55,212 bases of DNA from an uncultured Prochlorococcus sp. (GCA_902622625.1 CACNQS010000006.1:1-55212); one strand, 5' to 3'. Shown: positions 38,817 through 48,619, counted from the stretch's first letter. A program made the numbers and translations. The notes: generated by a model not told the origin, from the sequence alone.

Positions 38817-38840
38817 ATTATTTAGCTATCCATAAGGCTT

Positions 38841-41438
38841 TTAATTTTGTTCAACTGAGCTGGGTTGGTCTTTCTCCTCTATTTGTTCACGAGGTACCAA
38901 CACCACTTCAGATAAATGATCACCGTCATCTAATCTTTGTAATTTTACTCCTGTAGCTGCCCTGGATTGCTGAGAGATTTTATCTGCGTTTGTTCTTACT
39001 ATTACGCCTTTTTCGGTTACAAGTAGTAATTCTTCTCCCTCGCCAAGGACCTTCAAACAAACTAGCTGATCATCTTTAATTCTAAATTTTATTGCTCTCA
39101 AACCCATGCCTGCTCTTTTTTGTAATCTAAACTGAGCTACAGGTACTCTCTTTCCCAGTCCAAATGCACTGGCTATTAATACCCATGGACCATCTGAAGA
39201 GTTTTCCTCAACATTATCATCAAGATCTTCTTTAAAATCCTCAATTTTATCCAATTGATCAACCAAATTAGATGTTAAAACATCCATAGAAACTAGATTG
39301 TCTCCTTCTCTCAAGTTCATCGATTTAACCCCTCTTGCTGTTCTACCAAGTGGTCTTAATTCATTAATGTCTAGTCTGAAATGAATCGCCATTCCTGTTT
39401 TAGATCCAATTAAAACACTATCTCCTTCTTTTGATAATCTGACCCAAGTTAGGGCATCTCCATCCTCAAGATTAATTGCTATTAGTCCATTTGAGCGAAT
39501 TTTTGAGAAGGCAGAAAGTGCAGTTCTTTTTATAAAGCCAGCTTTGGTTAGCATTAATAAATAACGATCGTCAACAAAAGAATCCACAGCAACTAGTGAA
39601 GTAATTTTTTCTTCTCTTGGAATTGGGAGAAGTTGAACTGATGGAGTCCCTTTTGCTGTTCTGCTGCTCATAGGAACTCTATATGCTGGGAGAGCATAAG
39701 CGACTCCTCTATCACTGAAAAGCACAAGAGTATCATGATCGTTACAGCTTATAAATAATTTTACGTCATCATCTTCTTTAGTTTTTGTGCCAGCTTTACC
39801 CCTTGAACCACGACTGGTAGATTCAAAATCATTAACAGGCATTCTTTTTAAGTAACCTGCTTCAGTTAACAGAACTACGGATCTGTCATTAGCTATGAGA
39901 TCAATATCATCTAATCCTCCGCCTAAATCTAGTATTTCTGTTTTCCTAGGAGAAGAGAATCTTTCATCGATTTTATTAAGTTCTTCAAGAATAATTTCAA
40001 AAATTCTTTCTTTACTATTTAATATTTGCTGATATAGATTGATTTTCTGGGTTAAATCATTATGTTCTCCTTTGATTTTATCTGCTTCAAGTGCTGTCAA
40101 TCTTCTTAACTGCATTTGTAGAATTGCATCTGCCTGTATGGAAGATAATTTATGGTCGTTTTGTAATTTTTCCCGAGCTGATATTGAATCTTTCGCTGAT
40201 CTTATTAGATTTATAATCTGATCCATATCATCTAAGGCCAATAAAAGACCTTTTACAATATGATCTCTTTCTTCTGCCTTTTTTAATAAAAATGTTGTTC
40301 TTCGCCTTATTGTCTCAACCCTAAAATCTAGAAAAACGTCTAACATTTTCCTAAGTGAAAGTGTAGTGGGCTCTCCTTTTACTAGAGCAAGGATATTTGC
40401 ACTAAAGTTATTTTGTAAAGGTGTTAACTTAAATAAATTATTTAATACTACTTGTGGATAGGCATCTCTTTTTAGTTCAATAACAATCCTCATCCCATCT
40501 CGATCACTTTCATCTCTAATATCAGAAATACCCTCTAATTTTTTTTCATTAACCAAATCAGCAATTCTTTCTATCAATGCCGCTTTATTGGTTTGAAATG
40601 GAAGCTCTGTAATTATTACTGCATCTTTCTCTGCTCTACCAATGGATTTAATTTGCTCAATATTTGCTACCCCTCTCATGGTTATTGACCCCCTTCCTGT
40701 TTTGAATGTTTCTCTAATACCGTCTCTGCCTAAGATTTGACCACCTGTGGGAAAATCAGGACCCTTAATTATTTCAAAAAGTTCACTATCTTTAATTAAA
40801 GGGGTTTTGATTATTGATTTAAGACCATTAATTAATTCTCCTAAGTTATGAGGTGGAATATTAGTTGCCATTCCTACTGCTATTCCAGATGATCCATTAA
40901 GAAGTAGTTGAGGGATCCTAGCAGGTAGAACTGTTGGCTCTTGCTGTGAACCGTCAAAATTATCGGCGAAATCTACAGTTTCAGATTCAATATCCTCTAA
41001 TAAACTTTCATCCGTAAGAGACTGTAAACGAGATTCTGTATATCTCATCGCTGCGGGAGGGTCGTTATCAACAGAACCAAAGTTTCCATGGCCATCTATG
41101 AGTGGCATCCTCATAGAGAAATCCTGGGCCATCCTTACCAAGGCATCATAAACAGCGGTATCGCCATGAGGGTGGTATTTACCAAGTACTTCTCCTACAA
41201 CTCTTGCACATTTTCTGTATGGTCTACCGCTAGTCAAACCAAGTTCATACATTGCATAAAGAATCCTTCTGTGAACAGGTTTTAATCCATCTCTCGCATC
41301 TGGCAGAGCACGACCAACTATAACGCTCATTGCATACTCAAGGTATGAACGAGACATCTCATTTCTAAGGTCAGTTTGAATAATTCGGTCGTTATCTTCG
41401 TTTAATCCTGAGTTATTGGGATCTAAAATATCAGACAT
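38841..41438 (-). CDS. gyrA: DNA gyrase/topoisomerase IIA subunit A
   Basis: This 865-residue protein has the winged helix domain with catalytic Tyr133 in MRYTESRL and the quinolone-region [12 protein letters not shown], where Thr94 occupies the position of Ser83 of E. coli. The coiled coil and C-gate follow (about 370-490), then a beta-pinwheel C-terminal domain (about 500-850). The GyrA-box position (541-547) reads TSRGSRG instead of QRRGGKG, so strong DNA wrapping is not assured. The best call is GyrA, since the family's overall length and C-terminus suit it, but a ParC-like relative cannot be fully excluded. Confidence 0.9.
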   Translation of the reverse strand: MSDILDPNNSGLNEDNDRIIQTDLRNEMSRSYLEYAMSVIVGRALPDARDGLKPVHRRILYAMYELGLTSGRPYRKCARVVGEVLGKYHPHGDTAVYDALVRMAQDFSMRMPLIDGHGNFGSVDNDPPAAMRYTESRLQSLTDESLLEDIESETVDFADNFDGSQQEPTVLPARIPQLLLNGSSGIAVGMATNIPPHNLGELINGLKSIIKTPLIKDSELFEIIKGPDFPTGGQILGRDGIRETFKTGRGSITMRGVANIEQIKSIGRAEKDAVIITELPFQTNKAALIERIADLVNEKKLEGISDIRDESDRDGMRIVIELKRDAYPQVVLNNLFKLTPLQNNFSANILALVKGEPTTLSLRKMLDVFLDFRVETIRRRTTFLLKKAEERDHIVKGLLLALDDMDQIINLIRSAKDSISAREKLQNDHKLSSIQADAILQMQLRRLTALEADKIKGEHNDLTQKINLYQQILNSKERIFEIILEELNKIDERFSSPRKTEILDLGGGLDDIDLIANDRSVVLLTEAGYLKRMPVNDFESTSRGSRGKAGTKTKEDDDVKLFISCNDHDTLVLFSDRGVAYALPAYRVPMSSRTAKGTPSVQLLPIPREEKITSLVAVDSFVDDRYLLMLTKAGFIKRTALSAFSKIRSNGLIAINLEDGDALTWVRLSKEGDSVLIGSKTGMAIHFRLDINELRPLGRTARGVKSMNLREGDNLVSMDVLTSNLVDQLDKIEDFKEDLDDNVEENSSDGPWVLIASAFGLGKRVPVAQFRLQKRAGMGLRAIKFRIKDDQLVCLKVLGEGEELLLVTEKGVIVRTNADKISQQSRAATGVKLQRLDDGDHLSEVVLVPREQIEEKDQPSSVEQN

Positions 41439-41547
41439 ACAAAATTCCTTTCTTTAATAATAATCGCTGATTGCAATAATGAATAAAAAAAAAGATTTAT
41501 TTAATTCCCAAATACTCACATTTACACACAAATCAAAATAAAACCTG

Positions 41548-41576
41548 TTGTTTTTGAATAAACCTTGGCTTATTAC
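41548..41576 (+). promoter_or_regulatory. Candidate guaB3 promoter
   Basis: TTGTTT (41548-41553) and TATTAC (41571-41576) are separated by 17 bases. This would give a leader of about 35 bases before the GTG at 41618. It lies within the 179-base gyrA/guaB3 divergent gap. Confidence 0.4.
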
Positions 41577-41617
41577 CCCTTTAGTTGTTAATTTAATCAG
41601 AATAAAAGAAAATTATC

Positions 41618-42781
41618 GTGAATATTGAACTTGGCATAAATAAAAAAGTCAGACGGGCTTATGGCATCGATGAAATAGCTTTAGTCCCTGGGAATAGAAC
41701 ACTTGATTACGATTTGACTGATCCTTCTTGGTCAATAGGTGATTTCAAAAGAGAAGTTCCGATCGTGGCTAGTGCTATGGATAGTGTTGTCGATGTCAAT
41801 ACGGCTGTAGAGCTTACAAAATTAGGTTCCCTAGGGGTTATTAACATGGAGGGCATACAAACACGATATGAAAACCCTGATGAAATATTGAACCAAATAG
41901 CCTCAGTCGGGAAGAATGATTTTGTTCCATTAATGCAGAAAATATACAGTGAACCGGTCAAGGAGGAATTGATTGTACAAAGAATAAATGAGGTGAAAGA
42001 AAGGGGAGGTATAGCAGCTTTTAGTGGGACTCCTCAAGCTGCCATTAAGTTTAAAGAAATACTTAATAATTCCAAAATAGATTTATTTTTTCTTCAAGGA
42101 ACAGTTGTTTCTACTGAACATCTTGGTATGGAAGGTAAGGAAACCTTAAATATTAAAGACCTCTGTCAATCTATGAATGCCCCAGTTGTAGCGGGTAATT
42201 GTGTTACTTACGAAGTTGCGAAACTTCTCATGGATGCTGGAGTTGCAGGATTGATGGTTGGGATAGGACCTGGAGCGGCATGTACATCAAGAGGAGTATT
42301 GGGAATTGGAATCCCTCAAGCAACTGCAATTGCTGATTGTAGTGCGGCAAGAAATGATTACTTTAAAGAAAGTGGTCGTTATATTCCTATTATTGGTGAT
42401 GGAGGAATTGTTACTGGCGGAGATATCTGTAAATGTTTAGCATGTGGAGCAGATGCTGTAATGATTGGATCACCAATAGCTAAATCCTCAAATGCTCCAG
42501 GTAAAGGATTTCACTGGGGTATGGCAACTCCAAGTCCATTATTGCCAAGGGGCACACGAATTGAAGTTGGTTCTACAGGATCCTTAGAAAGAATAATTAA
42601 AGGCCCTGCCTTACTTGATGATGGGACACATAACTTAATAGGAGCAATTAGAACCTCAATGAGTACTCTTGGGGCAAAAAATATTAAAGAAATGCAAGAA
42701 GTTGAAATAGTTATCGCACCATCTCTTCTCACAGAAGGCAAGGTTTATCAAAAAGCTCAACAGCTTGGGATGGGTAAGTAG
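41618..42781 (+). CDS. guaB3: IMP dehydrogenase GuaB3
   Basis: This 387-residue protein belongs to the GuaB3 branch of IMP dehydrogenases. It lacks the inserted CBS domains of normal GuaB and therefore is about 100 residues shorter. The TIM barrel includes ASAMDSVVDV, the catalytic loop with Cys222 in GPGAACTSRG and the IMP-binding IIGDGGIVTGGD. Cyanobacterial GuaB3 has been reported to be a true IMP dehydrogenase feeding GMP synthesis. GTG at 41618 is the start. It is followed by the Yfr1 RNA gene and trxA. It is divergent from gyrA. Confidence 0.9.
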   Translation: MNIELGINKKVRRAYGIDEIALVPGNRTLDYDLTDPSWSIGDFKREVPIVASAMDSVVDVNTAVELTKLGSLGVINMEGIQTRYENPDEILNQIASVGKNDFVPLMQKIYSEPVKEELIVQRINEVKERGGIAAFSGTPQAAIKFKEILNNSKIDLFFLQGTVVSTEHLGMEGKETLNIKDLCQSMNAPVVAGNCVTYEVAKLLMDAGVAGLMVGIGPGAACTSRGVLGIGIPQATAIADCSAARNDYFKESGRYIPIIGDGGIVTGGDICKCLACGADAVMIGSPIAKSSNAPGKGFHWGMATPSPLLPRGTRIEVGSTGSLERIIKGPALLDDGTHNLIGAIRTSMSTLGAKNIKEMQEVEIVIAPSLLTEGKVYQKAQQLGMGK

Positions 42782-42827
42782 TTCACTTAGAGCAAAATTA
42801 TGAATCCTTAGTCAATTAAGTATTAAT

Positions 42828-42857
42828 TTGAAAAATTTTCTAATTAGGAGTTATTAT
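42828..42857 (+). promoter_or_regulatory. Promoter of Yfr1
   Basis: TTGAAA (42828-42833), an 18-base spacer and TATTAT (42852-42857) precede the predicted RNA start at about 42863 by 5 bases. The good match to a sigma-70-type promoter supports an independent transcription unit within the guaB3-trxA gap. Confidence 0.65.
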
Positions 42858-42862
42858 AAAAT

Positions 42863-42920
42863 GATGGGGGAAACCCCATACTCCTCACACACTAAATCGC
42901 CCGATTAATCGGGCTTTTTT
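42863..42920 (+). ncRNA. yfr1: Yfr1 small regulatory RNA
   Basis: A short RNA with the exact anatomy of cyanobacterial Yfr1. A 5' hairpin TGGGG-GAAA-CCCCA (42865-42878) has a GNRA-type loop. An unpaired stretch carries the ultraconserved ACTCCTCACAC (42880-42890). A terminator stem GCCCGATT/AATCGGGC (42899-42914) is followed by six Ts. Its place between guaB and trxA is also the known one. Yfr1 is a trans-acting RNA; the ACUCCUCACAC core pairs with mRNAs, and outer-membrane porin genes have been reported as targets in Prochlorococcus. Ends are inferred from promoter and terminator. Confidence 0.95.
42899..42920 (+). terminator. Rho-independent terminator of Yfr1
   Basis: Perfect inverted repeat GCCCGATT-AATCGGGC (42899-42914) followed by TTTTTT (42915-42920). 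It doubles as the 3' hairpin of Yfr1 and may also end guaB3 read-through before trxA. Confidence 0.9.
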
Positions 42921-43011
42921 AGATATTTTGTTACTTATATTATTTAATCTGTAATGAAATCATCACTTAAAAGAATTGCCTGCTAAATTTTCAAAAAGGA
43001 ATACTTAAATT

Positions 43012-43335
43012 ATGTCATCAGCTCCAGCCGTAACTGATTCTTCATTTGACAAGGATGTACTGCAAAGTGATCTACCAGTATTGGTTGATTTTTGGGCACC
43101 ATGGTGCGGTCCATGTAGGATGGTTGCACCTGTTGTAGAAGAAATCTCAAAAGACTTTGAAGGGAAAATTAAAGTTTTTAAATTAAACACAGATGAGAAT
43201 CCAAATGTAGCCAGTCAATACGGAATTAGAAGTATTCCTACATTAATGATCTTTAAAGGAGGTCAAAAGGTTGATACCGTTGTTGGTGCTGTGCCAAAAG
43301 CAACTCTTTCGAGCACGTTAACTAAGCATTTATAA
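43012..43335 (+). CDS. trxA: Thioredoxin
   Basis: This 107-residue thioredoxin has the redox motif WCGPC (31-35, Cys32 and Cys35) and the usual cis-Pro in SIPTLMIF. In cyanobacteria this type is reduced by ferredoxin-thioredoxin reductase or NADPH-dependent systems and regulates Calvin cycle and pentose phosphate enzymes, including OpcA/Zwf here. The upstream AAGGA lies 11 bases before the ATG, a somewhat long spacing. Yfr1 lies 91 bases upstream. hisH follows 11 bases downstream. Confidence 0.97.
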   Translation: MSSAPAVTDSSFDKDVLQSDLPVLVDFWAPWCGPCRMVAPVVEEISKDFEGKIKVFKLNTDENPNVASQYGIRSIPTLMIFKGGQKVDTVVGAVPKATLSSTLTKHL

Positions 43336-43346
43336 ATTTAAAAGAT

Positions 43347-43964
43347 TTGCATAAAATTGGACTTATAGACTATGGAATGGGTAATATTCATTCTGTAACA
43401 AAATCTCTAGAAAGTCTTGGAGAAGAAATTATATTAATTAAAAACTTTAATGATTCCAAGCTTTGTAAGGCAATAATACTTCCTGGAGTTGGAGCATTTG
43501 ATCCAGCGATGAAGAATCTCATAAATACTGATTTGATAACTGATTTGAAAAATTGGATTAAAAGTGGGAAATCCTTTTTTGGGATATGTTTAGGTCTCCA
43601 ACTCCTTTTTGAATCTAGTGATGAAGGAAAAGTTCAAGGGTTGGGAATTTTAAAAGGAAAAATACAAAAAATACCCAATATTGTTAACCAAAGAATCCCT
43701 CACATGGGTTGGTGCCAACTTTTACCTACAAAAAATAATACTTTATTTGGGATTGAAGAATTAAATAATTGGGTCTATTTTGTACATTCATATCATGCAA
43801 TCCCAAATGACTTAAATATTATTGCAGCTCAGGTTGATTATGGCTCTGAAAAATTAACTGCGGTGATAGAGCATGATAATTTATTGGCCTGTCAATTTCA
43901 TCCGGAAAAATCTGGAGTAACCGGTGAAAAACTTTTGAGAAGATGGCTGAGTAATATTCAATAA
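43347..43964 (+). CDS. hisH: Imidazole glycerol phosphate synthase subunit HisH
   Basis: This class I glutaminase of 205 residues gives ammonia to HisF in histidine synthesis. The catalytic Cys81 is in FFGICLGLQLLFES, and the His/Glu pair is in CQFHPEKSG near the C-terminus. It begins with TTG at 43347, giving MHKIGLIDYGMGN, the expected family start. It sits between trxA and rsmD. hisF is not in this window. Confidence 0.95.
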   Translation: MHKIGLIDYGMGNIHSVTKSLESLGEEIILIKNFNDSKLCKAIILPGVGAFDPAMKNLINTDLITDLKNWIKSGKSFFGICLGLQLLFESSDEGKVQGLGILKGKIQKIPNIVNQRIPHMGWCQLLPTKNNTLFGIEELNNWVYFVHSYHAIPNDLNIIAAQVDYGSEKLTAVIEHDNLLACQFHPEKSGVTGEKLLRRWLSNIQ

Positions 43965-43977
43965 CAAATGCTTAGTG

Positions 43978-44577
43978 ATGAAGACTAACTTAAGATTAAT
44001 AGGTGGTAAAAAACTCCAAAGTCCAAATAATTCTTATACCAGACCTACAACTTTGAGAGTTAGAGAGGCCATATTTAATATTTTGAACAAAAGAGTTGAA
44101 AATAGTAACTGGTTAGATCTATTTAGTGGAACAGGGGCCATATCTTGTGAAGCCTATAATCACGGGGCGAGCAAAATAATTGCAATTGAAAAAAACAAAA
44201 TTAACTCAAAAGTTTGCTTAGAAAATTTACTCTCGTTGGAGAATATAGAGAACAGGAGAAATGACATTGAAGTTATATGTAAAGACGTTTTGAAATGGAC
44301 AAAACCTAACTATGAGAGAAACTTATCATCTAGAAATATGGATTTAAACAAATTAAAATTTGATTTTGTTTATCTTGATCCCCCATATTATGTGGATTTC
44401 CATGAATTAGTTTTGGATCAATTATTTAACTGTAATCTTTTAAAAAAAGATTCAACAGTTATTTGTGAACATTCTCCAAATCTATTTATTAAAAAAAGTA
44501 CTTTGTGGGAAACTATAGATGTACGAAATTATGGGCAGTCAAGATTAACATTTTTAATCAATGTCCAGCATCCCTGA
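43978..44577 (+). CDS. rsmD: 16S rRNA (guanine-966-N2)-methyltransferase RsmD
   Basis: This 199-residue RsmD-like enzyme has the SAM-binding [19 protein letters not shown] and the catalytic DPPYY (LDPPYYVDF). An upstream GTG at 43975 would add one residue, but the ATG at 43978 gives the usual [12 protein letters not shown] and is my choice. It lies 13 bases after hisH. Its final 24 bases overlap petG on the opposite strand. Confidence 0.92.
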   Translation: MKTNLRLIGGKKLQSPNNSYTRPTTLRVREAIFNILNKRVENSNWLDLFSGTGAISCEAYNHGASKIIAIEKNKINSKVCLENLLSLENIENRRNDIEVICKDVLKWTKPNYERNLSSRNMDLNKLKFDFVYLDPPYYVDFHELVLDQLFNCNLLKKDSTVICEHSPNLFIKKSTLWETIDVRNYGQSRLTFLINVQHP

Positions 44578-44673
44578 ACCTCTTCGGTATTGATTCCATG
44601 CACTTACGAATAATCCAAGAAGAGTTATTGGGACTAAACCTAAAACAATTCCACATAGAAGAGGCTCGATCAT
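44554..44673 (-). CDS. petG: Cytochrome b6f subunit PetG
   Basis: This tiny 39-residue protein is missed by ordinary length cut-offs. It begins [20 protein letters not shown], which is nearly the textbook PetG sequence, and the SAWNQYRRG segment follows the single transmembrane helix. PetG is essential for assembly and stability of cytochrome b6f. An AAGG-type ribosome site lies about 7 bases upstream. The gene runs against rsmD, sharing 24 bases at its 3' end, and is divergent from cytM. Confidence 0.96.
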   Translation of the reverse strand: MIEPLLCGIVLGLVPITLLGLFVSAWNQYRRGSGMLDID

Positions 44674-44728
44674 TTTTTTGCCTTTTTTAAATTTCTTAAT
44701 CACAATTGTTACATAGAGACTATTTTTT

Positions 44729-45115
44729 GTGTCAACATCTTCATCAACTGCAGCAGAAAGAGACTTTAAGAGAGAATTCTTAAAAATTGTTTTTGTTGTA
44801 TTTGGAGTTTTATTGATTTGTTTTTGTATATTTTTCGTAAATCATAATGAAGATAACAAATATATCATTGCAACTCTTGAGCTTAATGGCTCTGCTGAGA
44901 AAGGAGATGCTCTTTTTAAGATAAATTGTGTTGGATGTCATGGAATTACAGCAAGAGGATTAGTGGGCCCTGACTTACACTCAATAACTCAACGTTTGAA
45001 TGATAAAGAGATAATAAAACAAGTTACTGGAGGCCTGACTCCTCCTATGCCAAGTTTTGAAATTGATCCTGCAAATATGTCTAATTTATTAAAATATCTT
45101 CATAGCCTTGAATGA
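44729..45115 (+). CDS. cytM: Cytochrome c, probable cytochrome cM
   Basis: This 128-residue c-type cytochrome has an N-terminal membrane anchor (about 20-37), heme motif CVGCH (Cys67, Cys70, His71) and an axial Met in PPMPSF (Met about 105). The context, length and membrane anchor point to cytM, a low-abundance cytochrome found in cyanobacteria, which may adjust electron flow between photosynthesis and respiration, particularly under dim or stress conditions. The GTG start at 44729 follows the petG divergent region. The following gene overlaps the last 4 bases (ATGA). Confidence 0.85.
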   Translation: MSTSSSTAAERDFKREFLKIVFVVFGVLLICFCIFFVNHNEDNKYIIATLELNGSAEKGDALFKINCVGCHGITARGLVGPDLHSITQRLNDKEIIKQVTGGLTPPMPSFEIDPANMSNLLKYLHSLE

Positions 45116-45864
45116 TTTTGAGGAAAAATTTTTCTAATTTAAAGATAATTTTAGTTGAACCAAGTGGCCCTTTAAATGTAGGCAGCGTTGCCAGATTATG
45201 CAGTAATTTTGAAGTTGATGAACTAAGAATTGTTTCTCCTAAATGCGACATATTTTCTTTAGAAGCAAAAAAAATGGCTCTCAAAGGTCAAAAATTTCTT
45301 AAACATTGTAAGATTTTTGATGATCTTCAAAAAGCAATTTTTGATTGTGATTTGGTTTTAGCATCTTGTGGAAGGATTGATGTAAATAAAGATTCATTTT
45401 TTGCATCTTCTGAAGATATATTTGATTGGACTTTAACCTTTAAGGGGATAAATAGTTTAGCAATTATATTTGGGAGAGAAGATAGAGGTTTAACTAACAG
45501 TGAATTGCTTCTAGCAAATAAAACTTTTAATATTCCAACTTCTACGAACAATCCTTCATTAAATCTTTCTCACGCTGTTTCAATAGTTTTGTATGAATTA
45601 AATAAGTCTTCTAAAAAGAAGTTAAATAATGAATTAAAAGTTTTTAACTTGGCATCATCGAAAGAAGTACATGATACATTTGTGGAGATAGAGGAAATAC
45701 TTTTGCGAGTTGGATATCTCTTAAAAAATACCTCCAAGGCGAAAATCAGTAAATTTAAGAATTTTATTTTGAGGGCAAATACATCAATGCACGAAATAAA
45801 TGTTTTAAGAGGAATTGTCCATCAAATAAACTGGTTTTTGAACAATTCAAAAAAAAATAAGTAA
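45112..45864 (+). CDS. TrmJ-like SpoU-family RNA methyltransferase
   Basis: This 250-residue SPOUT methyltransferase has the SpoU start LVEPSGPLNVGSVARLCSNF, then LAIIFGREDRGLTNSE, and finally the knot-forming IPTSTNNPSLNLSHAVSIVLYEL. The best match is TrmJ, which 2'-O-methylates position 32 in tRNAs. However, cyanobacterial homologues are not individually tested. The start overlaps cytM by 4 bases. Translational coupling of these two unrelated genes is likely simply a result of compact packing. Confidence 0.88.
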   Translation: MILRKNFSNLKIILVEPSGPLNVGSVARLCSNFEVDELRIVSPKCDIFSLEAKKMALKGQKFLKHCKIFDDLQKAIFDCDLVLASCGRIDVNKDSFFASSEDIFDWTLTFKGINSLAIIFGREDRGLTNSELLLANKTFNIPTSTNNPSLNLSHAVSIVLYELNKSSKKKLNNELKVFNLASSKEVHDTFVEIEEILLRVGYLLKNTSKAKISKFKNFILRANTSMHEINVLRGIVHQINWFLNNSKKNK

Positions 45865-45981
45865 GCATAAATTTGATTAGTTATTATTCACTTCTTGTTT
45901 TAATTTGATAGGGATATTTACTAAAAACATTTTCTGAAGTAGCATCTATTGATTATTTGAATATTTAAGAAAACTAAAACT

Positions 45982-47070
45982 GTGCCAACATCAAAGAAAA
46001 GAAGAGTTTTTCCTTTTACAGCAGTAATTGGTCAAGAAGAAATGAAATTGGCTCTCTTGTTAAATGTTATTGATCCAAGAATTGGAGGAGTGATGATAAT
46101 GGGTGATAGAGGGACTGGAAAGTCTACTACAATAAGAGCCTTAGCTGATTTGTTGCCTGCAATCGATGTGGTTAAAGACGATCCATATAATAGTTCACTA
46201 GTCGATCCTGATTTACAAAGTAAAGAAGTTTTGGAAAAAATTACTCAAGGCGAAAATTTAGAGAGTATTCAAAAACAAGTGCCTATGGTTGATTTGCCTT
46301 TAGGGGCTACTGAAGACAGGCTTTGTGGAACCATTGATATAGAAAAGGCTTTGAGTGAAGGTGTTAAAGCATTCGAACCTGGATTATTGGCTAAAGCTAA
46401 TAGGGGTTTACTATACGTTGATGAAGTGAATTTACTTGATGATCATTTAGTTGATGTACTTTTAGATTCGGCCGCTTCCGGATGGAATACAGTTGAAAGG
46501 GAGGGGGTCTCTGTTCGACATCCTGCGAGGTTTGTCCTTATTGGTTCAGGAAATCCAGAAGAAGGTGAATTAAGACCTCAACTATTGGACAGGTTTGGAA
46601 TGAGTGTTGAAGTTAGGACAGTTAGAGATGCTGAATTAAGAGTTCAAGTAGTTGATCAAAGAACTTCTTTTGATGATAATCCTGATGAGTTTTCATTGAG
46701 TGTTGAGAAACAACAGGATGAACTTCAACAAAAAGTAATTAAAGCACAAGAAATATTAAATTCTGTTCAAATGGATGATGACTTAAGATTGAATATTTCT
46801 GCAATCTGTGGAGAACTAGATGTAGATGGTTTACGTGGAGATATTGTTACAAATAGATCTGCAAGGGCAATTGCAGCATTTGAGGGCAGAACTGAAGTGC
46901 AAGAAGATGACATAGCAAGGGTTATTTCTTGTTCTTTAAGACATAGACTTAGAAAGGATCCCTTGGAACAAGTTGATTCAGGTGAAAGAGTCATTCAAGC
47001 TTTTTGTAAAGTATTTGATTTAGATGAAAAAGAAAATCTTTCAAAATTTCAATTGTCTGCTGAAGCTTAA
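45982..47070 (+). CDS. chlI: Magnesium chelatase ATPase subunit I
   Basis: This AAA+ subunit works with ChlD and ChlH to insert magnesium into protoporphyrin IX, the branch point to chlorophyll. Walker A GDRGTGKS is at 41-48, and Walker B is in [15 protein letters not shown]. Other landmarks are [24 protein letters not shown] sensor 1 and the DRFGMSVEV arginine finger segment. It is 362 residues, with a start at GTG 45982. It is the first of a likely run chlI-ruvC-mthfS-sufE-hom. Confidence 0.97.
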   Translation: MPTSKKRRVFPFTAVIGQEEMKLALLLNVIDPRIGGVMIMGDRGTGKSTTIRALADLLPAIDVVKDDPYNSSLVDPDLQSKEVLEKITQGENLESIQKQVPMVDLPLGATEDRLCGTIDIEKALSEGVKAFEPGLLAKANRGLLYVDEVNLLDDHLVDVLLDSAASGWNTVEREGVSVRHPARFVLIGSGNPEEGELRPQLLDRFGMSVEVRTVRDAELRVQVVDQRTSFDDNPDEFSLSVEKQQDELQQKVIKAQEILNSVQMDDDLRLNISAICGELDVDGLRGDIVTNRSARAIAAFEGRTEVQEDDIARVISCSLRHRLRKDPLEQVDSGERVIQAFCKVFDLDEKENLSKFQLSAEA

Positions 47071-47075
47071 TAACA

Positions 47076-47549
47076 GTGAGAATAATTGGGATTGACCCTG
47101 GATTGGCTAGAGTGGGTTATGGAATAATTGAGTTAGAAAATGAAAGAAAGATATTATTAGATTGCGGTGTTATTGAGACAGGTAAAGATAAGAAAGAAGA
47201 AGATAGACTTTATGAGATATTCCAAGATCTTAATGAATTATTAAATCATTGGAACCCAACTGCAGCTGCGGTAGAAAAATTTTTCTTTTATAGGTCAAGC
47301 ACTACCATTAGTGTGGTGCAGGCCAGAGGGGTGATTATGATGGTATTGGCCTCTAAAAAAATTCATGTTAGTGAGTATTCACCTGCTCAGATAAAATTAA
47401 CAATTGCTGGGTCTGGGAAGGCATCTAAGAAAGATATTCTTGATGCAGTTATGTATAACTTAGATCTTAACAAACCTCCAAAACCTGATGATTCAGCGGA
47501 TGCATTGGCCATAGCACTCACAAAACTAAATGAGGATGGGTTTAACTGA
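47076..47549 (+). CDS. ruvC: Holliday junction endonuclease RuvC
   Basis: This 157-residue resolvase begins [16 protein letters not shown] with the first catalytic Asp7. The central Glu in AAVEKFFF and the C-terminal acidic pair in [10 protein letters not shown] complete the active site. It cleaves Holliday junctions with RuvAB. The start is a GTG at 47076, 5 bases after chlI. mthfS follows within 10 bases. Confidence 0.96.
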   Translation: MRIIGIDPGLARVGYGIIELENERKILLDCGVIETGKDKKEEDRLYEIFQDLNELLNHWNPTAAAVEKFFFYRSSTTISVVQARGVIMMVLASKKIHVSEYSPAQIKLTIAGSGKASKKDILDAVMYNLDLNKPPKPDDSADALAIALTKLNEDGFN

Positions 47550-47558
47550 AAATTTAAT

Positions 47559-48116
47559 ATGACGATCTTTGAAAATAAGAAATTGGAGAGGGAAACATTT
47601 AGAAAACTAAGAGATGGGGTTTCTCTCGATCAAAGAGAGAATGTAGAAAAGAATGTAAGATTATATATTGATTCATTAGTTAAGGGATATAAAAATATTG
47701 GTTTTATAGCCATATATTGGCCTCTAAAAAATGAAGTTGATATAAGAAGTCTCAAGAAAAAATTTACTTTAGCTTTGCCTAGATGTAAAGATAAAAAAGA
47801 GTTGTTATTTTATCCATGGGACGAAAAACCTCTTACCAAAGATTATGAGGGGATACTAAGTCCAAATAATTCTTCCTCATTAAGTCATTTGCAGATAAGT
47901 ATGATATTTGTACCATGTCTTTCCGTTGATAAAAATTTAACAAGATTAGGTTATGGAGGAGGTTATTTTGATAAATTACGGAGAGATAATGATTGGAGAA
48001 ATGTTCCATGCATTGGAGTATTAACTTCTAATTGTGTAAGTAAGATCCCATTAACAAGAGCTGAGTGGGATATTCCTTTATCAGGCTTTATCACAGAAAA
48101 AGAAATATTTGTATAA
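47559..48116 (+). CDS. 5-formyltetrahydrofolate cyclo-ligase family protein
   Basis: This 185-residue protein has the cyclo-ligase landmarks: an early basic helix, FIAIYWPLKNEVDIRSL, and in the C-terminal half FVPCLSVDKNLTRLGYGGGYFDKL, which carries the R-L-G-x-G-G-G-Y-x-D/F phosphate-binding signature. The enzyme recycles 5-formyl-THF to methenyl-THF with ATP. It links with folD in one-carbon metabolism. Confidence 0.92.
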   Translation: MTIFENKKLERETFRKLRDGVSLDQRENVEKNVRLYIDSLVKGYKNIGFIAIYWPLKNEVDIRSLKKKFTLALPRCKDKKELLFYPWDEKPLTKDYEGILSPNNSSSLSHLQISMIFVPCLSVDKNLTRLGYGGGYFDKLRRDNDWRNVPCIGVLTSNCVSKIPLTRAEWDIPLSGFITEKEIFV

Positions 48117-48155
48117 TAAAAGATTAATTAAGTGATTAATTTATAGTTTTAAAAA

Positions 48156-48581
48156 ATGGAAAATCAGGAAAAATACAACAATTTATCAAAAATAGTAGAA
48201 AAGTTGAAGAAATCAGAAGATCCAAAAAGAAAATATGAATATATTTTGTGGTTAGGCAAAAAATTGAAACAACCAGAAAGTGAAATCCTTGTTGAAGAAA
48301 ATAAAGTTAAGGGATGCGTTTCAGAAGTTTTTGTTAAAGCAAATATTAAAGGCGGTAAATTATTTTGGGAAGGATATTCTGATGCCCTAATAACCAAGGG
48401 TTTATTAGCATTCTTAATTACTGGTTTAAATGAATTAACACCAAATGAGGTTGTTAAAATAGATAAGAAATTTATTGAAGAAACTGGTTTAAAAGCAAGC
48501 TTAACTCCATCACGATCAAATGGTTTTTTAAATATTTTGTTGAAAATGCAGTCTCAAGCAAATGAATTTTTGTCGGCCTAA
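48156..48581 (+). CDS. sufE: Cysteine desulfurase-accepting SufE
   Basis: SufE receives sulfur from SufS for iron-sulfur cluster assembly. The acceptor is Cys54 in NKVKGCVSEVFV, and the 141-residue length and following SDALITKGLLAFLI are typical. Demand is clear here, with radical-SAM enzymes lipA and bioB as well as photosystem I. It lies between mthfS and hom with 40-base gaps. Confidence 0.94.
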   Translation: MENQEKYNNLSKIVEKLKKSEDPKRKYEYILWLGKKLKQPESEILVEENKVKGCVSEVFVKANIKGGKLFWEGYSDALITKGLLAFLITGLNELTPNEVVKIDKKFIEETGLKASLTPSRSNGFLNILLKMQSQANEFLSA

Positions 48582-48619
48582 TAATATAAAATTAAACTCA
48601 AAGTTAAAAGAAATAAAAA

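Noticed and set aside
43975..43977. GTG start for rsmD
   Set aside because: It adds only one residue ahead of an ATG with the normal family N-terminus.
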